A program made the position numbers and the translations under genes. This document shows, in pieces, positions 1-5,211 of a DNA stretch of 6,847 nt. Where the stretch lies: the NCBI GenBank assembly GCA_003510345.1, contig DOMW01000294.1:392-7238 (forward strand), written 5' to 3'. Position 1 is the first letter of the stretch; each line of letters begins with the position of its first letter. The notes under the pieces are model-generated. The model saw nothing but the letters and a program-made list of their open reading frames with translations. It was not told the DNA's origin and ran no database searches. The DNA is from Clostridiales bacterium (lineage in GTDB: Bacteria; Bacillota; Clostridia; Christensenellales; Christensenellaceae).

Positions 1-1658
1 AGCATAGTGGACTGGCTGCTCATTTCCTGCGATGCCGCCGCGCTTTCCTGCGCGGTCGCGCTGTTCTGCTGCACAACCTGCGCCACCTGGTCTACGCCGA
101 GGTTAATCTGCGAGATACCCGCCGACTGTTCCTCTGAAGACTGCGCGATCTCCGCGACGATCACGCCGCTCTCATTGATACCGGCTACGATCTGCACAAG
201 GCTGGCCGCGGTTTCTTCGGCAATTTTAGCGCCGCGTTCCGATTTCTCCATAGAGTTCTGGATCATATCATCCGTATCTTTGGCGGCTTCCGCGCTCTTT
301 GCGGCAAGGTTCCTTACTTCTTCCGCCACTACGGCAAACCCTTTGCCGTGCTGCCCGGCGCGCGCCGCTTCCACGGCGGCGTTCAATGCCAGTATGTTCG
401 TCTGGAACGCGATGTCGTCTATGGTCTTGATGATCTTGCTGATAGACTGGCTGGCATCGTTGATATCCTTCACCGCCGTCATCATTTCATCCATCTGCCG
501 GTTCCCCTTTTCGGCGTCGGTCTTTATGGTATCCGCCAATGTGGAAGCCTTATTCGCCATTTCAGCGTTTTCTCTTACTTTATCCGCCATTTCGGTGATA
601 GAGCTGGAAATCTCCTCGATGGAAGCAGCCTGCTCGGTAGCGCCCTGCGCCAGTGCCTGCGCGCCATCCGCCACCTGTTTCGCGCCAGTGGAAACCTGCA
701 CGGTAGAATTGTTGATCTCCGTAAACATTTGGTTCAGGTTAACCGTCATCTGCTTGATCGCGTTGCCAAACGTATCGACTTCTCCCAGCGTCTCCACTTC
801 AAATGTCAGGTCTTGCTGCGCCACCCGGTTCACCGCACCGCCGTAATATACAAATTTGCGCATCATTTGCGTAAACGCTTTCATTGTCTGGCCAATCTCA
901 TCCTTGCCCTGCGAAATGCGGTCACAGTTTGCCCATTCCTCATCCTTGAACTGCAAGTTGCCCGTTTCGCCCGCCTGCCTGATATAACCCGCCATCGCGT
1001 TGATCGGTTTGCTTATGAGCCCGGAGATGTAGAACGCGAGGGCAAACCCGGCAACTACAGCGCCCGCCATCACTGCTATCAGAATAATAGTGGTACGCTG
1101 AGACGTGGCTTCGGCCTCTATAGCCATGTCGGTTGTCAACGTATCGGCAAAATCCACAAGTGCGGCGATGCTGCTTGCAAGCGGTGCCACCGTAGCTGCA
1201 ACTGTATCCAGCTGGGCGACCATCGATTCGTCAGTGACATTCGGATCCACAATACCCTCTATAAAGGCGTCACGTGCGGCAGCAAACGGGGTGAGTGCGC
1301 TATCAATATCCGCCATCAAAGCAAGACCTGTCTCCGTCTGTAGCATGGGCGCTACTTGCTCGTGTAGCGAATCATATTCGGCTTCCAATGTTTCAAGATC
1401 AGCGAGATTTGCATCCCTCTGATCAATCATCCCCATCACATGGTACACAGCGGCGCCGCGGAAAGCCGCGCGCTGCGCCTGTACTGTGCGGTTCATACGT
1501 GCCGCTATAATGGCAATTTCGGTGCGATCTGCCATGAGCGCCGTATTATCCGCCGCCGAAGTGAGCGAGAAAATCCCCACTACACCGATAACCGCCGCAA
1601 GCACGATCACGATGACAAAGCTAACGATTAATTTTTTGGATACCTTCATGTTTTTCAT
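1..1658 (-). CDS. Methyl-accepting chemotaxis protein, C-terminus cut by window edge
   Basis: An uninterrupted minus-strand frame gives 552 residues and runs off the left edge. It is an inner-membrane chemoreceptor that signals to CheA through CheW. Residues about 10-31 form TM1 (IVSFVIVIVLAAVIGVVGIF). Residues 32-188 form a helical extracytoplasmic sensor that looks like a four-helix-bundle (4HB_MCP) domain. TM2 is about 189-213. A HAMP unit follows (about 211-265), then a second HAMP-like unit (about 275-312, with QQDLTFEVETLGEVDTFGNA). The long signalling coiled coil begins near 305. Its hairpin tip is unmistakable at 412-450 (IDDIAFQTNILALNAAVEAA, then RAGQHGKGFAVVAEEVRN). Glu/Gln-rich segments at 340-350 and 508-550 resemble methylation helices. 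Only about 20-30 residues should be missing, so a C-terminal CheR-docking pentapeptide cannot be judged. Two ATGs (1658, 1649) are possible; the upstream one has the better-spaced ribosome binding site. The ligand is unknown. It lies 61 nt downstream of cheW with no terminator between. Confidence 0.97.
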   Translation of the reverse strand, partial: MKNMKVSKKLIVSFVIVIVLAAVIGVVGIFSLTSAADNTALMADRTEIAIIAARMNRTVQAQRAAFRGAAVYHVMGMIDQRDANLADLETLEAEYDSLHEQVAPMLQTETGLALMADIDSALTPFAAARDAFIEGIVDPNVTDESMVAQLDTVAATVAPLASSIAALVDFADTLTTDMAIEAEATSQRTTIILIAVMAGAVVAGFALAFYISGLISKPINAMAGYIRQAGETGNLQFKDEEWANCDRISQGKDEIGQTMKAFTQMMRKFVYYGGAVNRVAQQDLTFEVETLGEVDTFGNAIKQMTVNLNQMFTEINNSTVQVSTGAKQVADGAQALAQGATEQAASIEEISSSITEMADKVRENAEMANKASTLADTIKTDAEKGNRQMDEMMTAVKDINDASQSISKIIKTIDDIAFQTNILALNAAVEAARAGQHGKGFAVVAEEVRNLAAKSAEAAKDTDDMIQNSMEKSERGAKIAEETAASLVQIVAGINESGVIVAEIAQSSEEQSAGISQINLGVDQVAQVVQQNSATAQESAAASQEMSSQSTM

Positions 1659-1667
1659 TCTGCAAAA

Positions 1668-1675
1668 CCCCCTCT
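1668..1675 (-). promoter_or_regulatory. Ribosome binding site of the chemoreceptor gene
   Basis: The minus strand reads AGAGGGGG here. It ends 9 nt before the ATG at 1658 but 18 nt before the alternative in-frame ATG at 1649. This decides for the longer start (MKNMKVSKK). Confidence 0.75.
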
Positions 1676-1719
1676 GTAATTCTTTAATATGAATTCCATT
1701 TTACCATAAAACCAGTGAA

Positions 1720-2232
1720 TTAAAAACCATTATTTATAAACAACCCCGGCACATCGAGCAAAATCGCCGTATTTCCGTCCGTAAGTTTTTTGGCAATACC
1801 CTGCACATAAGAATCGGCGGCGTCATTTGTGCGCGGCGATGGCGCGATATCTTCCGGTTCGATCGTAATGGTTTCCTGTATGGCGTCCACAATAATGCCG
1901 ATCTCTTTTTCGCCCACCGTAAGCACGATGATACAGGTGCGTTCCGTATACTCTTCCTCCATAATGTCAAAATGCAGGCGCATACTGATAATGGGGATCA
2001 CATTGCCCCGCAGGCTGATATATCCCTTCATATCCGGCGGCATTTGCGGCATTTTGTTGATCGGCTGCATCGCGATGATTTGGAGTACATACTTGATTTC
2101 AATGCCGTAGATCGCGTCTTCCACGCGAAACAGCAGGTACATATTCTCCATTTCCGCGGATGCGTCCATCACGCCATTTTCTATCAACGTTTCATCTGCT
2201 ACATACGGTTCTTCCATGTATGCCTTTTCCAT
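1720..2232 (-). CDS. cheW: CheW-type chemotaxis coupling protein
   Basis: A complete 170-residue cytoplasmic adaptor that docks chemoreceptor tips to the histidine kinase CheA. The CheW domain spans about residues 30-167. The hallmark segment GYISLRGNVIPIISMRLHF (70-88) matches the family pattern of a glycine, a hydrophobic run, Arg-Gly, then Val-Ile-Pro. The segment IGIIVDAIQETITIEPEDI (111-129) is the usual second-subdomain signature before a short linker and the closing strand AILLDVPGLF. The first 30 residues are an acidic extension without recognisable domain, a little longer than in minimal CheW proteins. No CheA histidine-transfer or kinase domain and no CheV receiver domain is present, so this is a stand-alone CheW. 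The start at 2232 is supported by AAAGGGGA just upstream; the internal ATG at codon 6 would be 19 nt from it. It lies directly upstream of the chemoreceptor on the same strand, which suggests co-transcription and a matched receptor-adaptor pair. Confidence 0.97.
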   Translation of the reverse strand: MEKAYMEEPYVADETLIENGVMDASAEMENMYLLFRVEDAIYGIEIKYVLQIIAMQPINKMPQMPPDMKGYISLRGNVIPIISMRLHFDIMEEEYTERTCIIVLTVGEKEIGIIVDAIQETITIEPEDIAPSPRTNDAADSYVQGIAKKLTDGNTAILLDVPGLFINNGF

Positions 2233-2236
2233 TCTG

Positions 2237-2244
2237 TCCCCTTT
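2237..2244 (-). promoter_or_regulatory. Ribosome binding site of cheW
   Basis: The minus strand reads AAAGGGGA, ending 4 nt before the cheW ATG. This is slightly close but the only good match. The same octamer precedes the divergent luxR-type gene at 2576-2583. Confidence 0.7.
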
Positions 2245-2253
2245 CGTTCCGTC

Positions 2254-2272
2254 GCCATATTCTCCTTATGGC
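2254..2272 (-). promoter_or_regulatory. Hairpin in the cheW leader with AGGAG in its loop
   Basis: On the minus strand GCCATA and TATGGC form a perfect 6-bp stem around the 7-nt loop AGGAGAA, 21 nt upstream of the cheW ATG. If transcribed, it displays a GGA motif in an apical loop. Further GGA motifs follow at 2248-2252 (ACGGA) and in the ribosome binding site (GGGGA). The stem is seen directly; a regulatory role (CsrA-like binding or ribosome standby) is inference. Confidence 0.4.
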
Positions 2273-2285
2273 CGGCGTCTTTTCC

Positions 2286-2373
2286 CATCATGTCTGCACA
2301 CACATAAAAAACACCCCTAACACAAAAATATTGAAACCGATTCCCGTCAAAATACCCTATTGCTGACATGATG
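2286..2373. repeat. Imperfect 13-bp inverted repeat in the divergent region
   Basis: CATCATGTCTGCA (2286-2298) pairs with TGCTGACATGATG (2361-2373) at 12 of 13 positions, with nine contiguous pairs (CATCATGTC/GACATGATG). The spacer is 62 bp. It could be a pair of half-sites for a regulator or a long stem in the cheW leader. No function can be assigned from sequence. Confidence 0.5.
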
Positions 2374-2539
2374 CTGCTCTGCGGTTTCATGCTTGCGTAT
2401 CAACCTATAGTTATATAATATTATCTGCTATTTCCCGGTTTTGTATCACACAGTGAAATTTTAATATCCTGTCGCAAAATACACCATATTTTATGTATCT
2501 CTTGAATCCAATTTCCCCCTTTCTTTTAAACACGAACAA

Positions 2540-2548
2540 TGCTATACT
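2540..2548 (+). promoter_or_regulatory. Candidate extended -10 promoter of the luxR-type gene
   Basis: TGCTATACT matches the extended -10 form TGnTATAAT with one change in the hexamer. The -35 position (about 2520-2525, TTTCTT) is poor, which is common for extended -10 promoters. Transcription would begin near 2555 and give a leader of about 40 nt before the ATG at 2596. Other AT-rich hexamers nearby (for example TATAGT at 2563-2568) could serve instead. Confidence 0.4.
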
Positions 2549-2566
2549 ATTATATACACTATTATA
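2546..2566 (+). repeat. Direct repeat ACTATTATA x2 overlapping the luxR-type promoter
   Basis: ACTATTATA occurs at 2546-2554 and 2558-2566, separated by TAC, giving a 12-bp period. The region also contains an inverted pair TACTAT (2545-2550) and ATAGTA (2564-2569). It overlaps the proposed -10 and start point, a position suited to an operator. The repeats are exact; the operator role is inference, and low complexity in AT-rich DNA is an alternative. Confidence 0.45.
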
Positions 2567-2575
2567 GTAATATCT

Positions 2576-2583
2576 AAAGGGGA
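2576..2583 (+). promoter_or_regulatory. Ribosome binding site of the luxR-type gene
   Basis: AAAGGGGA lies 12 nt before the ATG, which is rather far. The start still holds, because an in-frame TAA at 2575-2577 closes the frame upstream, no alternative start codon lies between, and the next in-frame ATG is only at codon 170, beyond the ATPase motifs. Confidence 0.6.
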
Positions 2584-2595
2584 TCAGAAGTCTAT

Positions 2596-5133
2596 ATGGC
2601 GGATACGAGTTTAAAAAGACCTGTGGCCGGGCCGGGCCATTTTGTGCGGCCGCGCTTGAACGAGCTTTTGGATAAAGCGTCGCAAAACCCGCTTGTTATC
2701 CTGTGCGCCGGCACGGGTTATGGCAAATCGCGCGCTGTTTCCGATTTTATACACGGGCGCGAAGCTTCCGTCGGGTGGGTCGCGCTTACAGAGCAGGACA
2801 ACACCGGTCCCCGTTTCTGGGAAAAGTTTGCCCGTACCGTCGCGCAACTGGACGGGGCGTTAGGCGGTAAACTTTTAGAGCTGGGGTTTCCCGATACGAC
2901 CGAAAAACTAAACCAATATGTCAAAATACGCAAGCAATTCCCGCCCGGCCGGGAGGTTATTCTCGTGTTCGACGATCTCCATCTTTTGACCGAACCTGCC
3001 ATAAACCGCTTTTTAGAGCGAAGCCTCCACACCACGCCCAGAAACGGCATTGTATTCCTGCTTTGCCGGGATATCCCGCGCATAAACCTCACGGGAATAC
3101 AGATGAAGGGCCTTGTATCCATGATTACGGAAGAGCACCTTTGTTTTACGCAAAGCGAGCTGTCTCAGTATTTTGCGCATCAAGACCTGCCGTCCGTCAG
3201 GCCGCGCAGTTTGAGCAAGATCCATCACGATACCAAAGGCTGGGCGTTTGCCGTAAACCTCATTGCGCTGTCGCTGAAAAATTCACCGGGCTACGAGGGG
3301 TATGTCCAGCCAGCCATGCGGCAAAACATATTCGACATGATGGAAGCGGAGGTTTGGAACGTGGTCAGCGAGCCGCTTCGGCGCTTGTTGGTACGCCTTT
3401 CGCTGACCGACCACCTTGCCGCAGACCTTGTGGCAAGCCTTGCCGGGGGCAGCCATGCCCTGCTTGCCGAGCTAAAGCGGCAAAACGCGTATATCCGTTT
3501 TGACAGCTACACCAACGCCTATCTGTTTCATCCTCTTCTTTTAGATTTTTTGCGTACCAAACAAGACCTCCTTACCGAAGAGGAGAGGAATGACACGTTC
3601 GGCAAATCCGCCTTCTGGTGCAACCAAAACGGTTTTACTAACGATGCGCTCCGCTACTACGAGAATGTGCGGGATTACGCCGCCATCCTGTCCATCTTAA
3701 ATGAATTTCCGATGCAGATACCAACCGATATCGCGCGCGCCTCGCTCGCCATACTGGAACGGGCCCCTAAAGATATCTATTATAAAGAAGCCTTTTTTGC
3801 CGCAAGGCATATGCAGGTGCTGATGAGCCTGGGGTACTGGGAAAAAGCCATGCAGGCAGCAAAGAGTTATGAACAGGATTTTTTGCGGTTTTCCGGCGAC
3901 GATACGCTTAAAAACCACGCGCTCGGAAGCATCTATTACGTATGGGGCATACTAAGGATGCAGATGGGTATTTCCGACGATTCTTATGATTTTGACACCT
4001 ATTACGCAAAGATGGACGGTTACCTGCGCCTGTCCCCCATAAACGCGGATCAAATAGCCGGTTTTCTGATCGGCCCGTGGATCAGCATGGTAGGCGCGGC
4101 ACGAAAGGGCGCGCAGCAGGAGTTTGCCGCCGCACTTACCCGGTCTGTCGGCCACCTTACGAGCTGCCTGCGCGGCAGGGCGGCGGGTATGGACGAGCTA
4201 TGCAAGGGTGAGCTGAAATTCTATCAGGGCGATATCCCGGCCGCCGAGCTTCTGATTGATTACGCCTGGGAACAGGCGCGGGAATACGGCCAGCGCGATG
4301 TTACGCACCGGGCGCTTCTATACACCATGCGCATTGCCGCTTCAAGAGGCGACCGCGCGCGCGCCGAACAAGCCCTTCGTGAAATGGAAGACAGCCTTTC
4401 GGCGGAAGAACACGCCTCCCGTTTTATTACTTACGACATAGCGCTCGGCTGGTACTACTACCTGCTGCGCGAACCCGGCATGGTTCCCGGCTGGCTGAAA
4501 AAGCGGTTCGCGCCTTACGATAATACTGCTTTTATTGAAAACTTCGGTAATCAAATGAAAGCGCGCTATTGTTACCTTACAAAAAACCATCCGCCCCTTC
4601 TGACCTATATCGAGGAACTCAAACACAGGGAATCCATACTGTTTGGCCGGATCGAGATGCTGGCAATGGAAGCTTGCATCTATTTTCAAAGGAAAGAAAA
4701 ACGGGCGGCTTTTGATACGCTGAAGCAGGCTTATGAAGCCGCGTCGCCAAACGGCGTCGTCATGCCGTTTATAGAGCTGGGCAAGGATATCCGCACACTC
4801 ACCGCTTCCGCCCTGCGCGAGCTTTCGCCGGGCATACCCCGCCTGTGGCTCGATGAAATCAACCGCAAAGCGTCTACCTACGCGAAGCACCAGTCGCTTC
4901 TTATTTCCGATTATAAAAATATCACCGGCGCGGGCGGCAAGGCCGTGTTGTCCCCCCGCGAGAAGAAGGTGTTAAAAGACCTCTACAACGGGCTCTCCCG
5001 TTCGGAGATCGCCACAAACCAGTCCCTTTCCATCAACACGATCAACAGCATCGTAAACAATATATATGAAAAACTGAACGCTAATAATATAGTAGACGTT
5101 GTGCGCATTGTGGTGGAACGCAACCTATTGTGA
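2596..5133 (+). CDS. MalT-like LuxR-family transcriptional regulator with STAND ATPase domain
   Basis: A complete 845-residue cytoplasmic regulator of the large ATP-dependent LuxR (LAL/MalT) type, near the usual 850-900 length. Residues 38-45 (AGTGYGKS) form the Walker A loop and 121-127 (VILVFDD) the Walker B strand. The DNTGPRFW segment (69-76) is typical of the MalT NTPase module. A winged-helix region follows (about 240-325). Residues about 330-770 are helical and TPR-like, with pairs such as 539-600 and 688-716, and would be the signal-sensing part. The C-terminal LuxR helix-turn-helix is 784-845 (LSPREKKVLKDLYNGLSRSE onward). In this class, effector plus ATP normally drives oligomerisation and target-promoter activation; the effector here is unknown. 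The recognition helix reads SINTINSIVNNIYEKL, lacking the common TVK lysine and the histidine after it. It is divergent from cheW and convergent with a diguanylate cyclase gene, so either may be a target, but that is inferred from position only. Confidence 0.94.
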   Translation: MADTSLKRPVAGPGHFVRPRLNELLDKASQNPLVILCAGTGYGKSRAVSDFIHGREASVGWVALTEQDNTGPRFWEKFARTVAQLDGALGGKLLELGFPDTTEKLNQYVKIRKQFPPGREVILVFDDLHLLTEPAINRFLERSLHTTPRNGIVFLLCRDIPRINLTGIQMKGLVSMITEEHLCFTQSELSQYFAHQDLPSVRPRSLSKIHHDTKGWAFAVNLIALSLKNSPGYEGYVQPAMRQNIFDMMEAEVWNVVSEPLRRLLVRLSLTDHLAADLVASLAGGSHALLAELKRQNAYIRFDSYTNAYLFHPLLLDFLRTKQDLLTEEERNDTFGKSAFWCNQNGFTNDALRYYENVRDYAAILSILNEFPMQIPTDIARASLAILERAPKDIYYKEAFFAARHMQVLMSLGYWEKAMQAAKSYEQDFLRFSGDDTLKNHALGSIYYVWGILRMQMGISDDSYDFDTYYAKMDGYLRLSPINADQIAGFLIGPWISMVGAARKGAQQEFAAALTRSVGHLTSCLRGRAAGMDELCKGELKFYQGDIPAAELLIDYAWEQAREYGQRDVTHRALLYTMRIAASRGDRARAEQALREMEDSLSAEEHASRFITYDIALGWYYYLLREPGMVPGWLKKRFAPYDNTAFIENFGNQMKARYCYLTKNHPPLLTYIEELKHRESILFGRIEMLAMEACIYFQRKEKRAAFDTLKQAYEAASPNGVVMPFIELGKDIRTLTASALRELSPGIPRLWLDEINRKASTYAKHQSLLISDYKNITGAGGKAVLSPREKKVLKDLYNGLSRSEIATNQSLSINTINSIVNNIYEKLNANNIVDVVRIVVERNLL

Positions 5134-5134
5134 C

Positions 5135-5211
5135 TTAGAGCAAATTAACTTACCATAGAGCAGTATCTTTGGCAAAATCGGCTTGCCCAACGCTAAGTTA
5201 ATTTGCTCTAA
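5135..5211. repeat. Perfect 18-bp inverted repeat at the convergent gene junction
   Basis: TTAGAGCAAATTAACTTA (5135-5152) and its exact reverse complement (5194-5211) enclose 41 bp. The loop contains a smaller hairpin (TTGGCAA 5169-5175 against TTGCCCAA 5183-5190, one bulged C) and a further copy of TAGAGCA (5156-5162). The left arm starts 1 bp after the LuxR-type stop codon. The right arm contains the last codons and the stop (5198-5200) of the cyclase. Neither side is followed by a T-run in its direction of transcription, so it is not a canonical intrinsic terminator, although a hairpin would form in both transcripts. The arms end in TTA/TAA, so a 71-bp element flanked by TA is one reading, like a tiny MITE. 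No transposase is nearby. Confidence 0.85.

Larger units (their letters stand above)
2233..2595. other. Divergent intergenic region between cheW and the luxR-type gene
   Basis: These 363 bp separate two divergent genes and should hold both promoters. The half nearer the luxR-type gene (about 2400-2575) is strongly AT-rich. A plus-strand TATAAT at 2414-2419 has only a poor partner, TTGCGT with a 15-bp spacer. On the minus strand GATAAT (2420-2425) lacks a convincing -35. A minus-strand TAAA-N14-GCGACAG (2469-2493) weakly resembles the flagellar sigma-D pattern TAAA-N15-CCGATAT and would suit cheW, but it matches only partly. No protein gene, tRNA or recognisable c-di-GMP riboswitch was seen. 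The repeats inside are listed separately. Confidence 0.7.

Noticed and set aside
7..846. Plus-strand open frame of 279 residues rich in Ser, Ala, Ile and Cys
   Set aside because: It is antisense to the signalling domain of the chemoreceptor. Its hydrophobic and Cys/Ser-rich composition follows from reading that coiled-coil region backwards.
348..1343. Long plus-strand open frame of 331 residues
   Set aside because: It lies wholly antisense to the chemoreceptor gene, whose protein matches the family throughout. The plus-strand translation shows no domain and looks like a shadow of GC-biased codon use.
2199..2258. Small minus-strand leader ORF (MATERKGTEWKRHTWKNRM) overlapping the cheW start
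   Set aside because: It is preceded by AAGGAG, but with only a 3-nt spacer, and its ATG is partly within the hairpin stem. It has no recognisable peptide signature. Translation is possible but not supported enough to annotate.
2318..2342. Plus-strand sigma-D-like sequence TAAC-N15-CCGATT
   Set aside because: It points away from the chemotaxis genes, and the -10 half is incomplete. A flagellar-type promoter would be expected on the other strand.
2233..2595. c-di-GMP riboswitch upstream of cheW or the luxR-type gene
   Set aside because: The conserved core sequences of the type I and type II aptamers were not found on either strand by eye. A covariance-model search would settle it.
5135..5211. 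Intrinsic bidirectional terminator
   Set aside because: The stem is AT-rich and the loop is 41 nt. No T-run follows the second arm in either direction; the only run (TTTTT, minus strand) precedes the first arm.
5135..5211. Integron attC site
   Set aside because: The arms do not carry the RYYYAAC/GTTRRRY cores; the nearest sequence, GTTAATT, breaks the purine pattern. The stem is perfect, without extrahelical bases, and no integrase or cassette is nearby.
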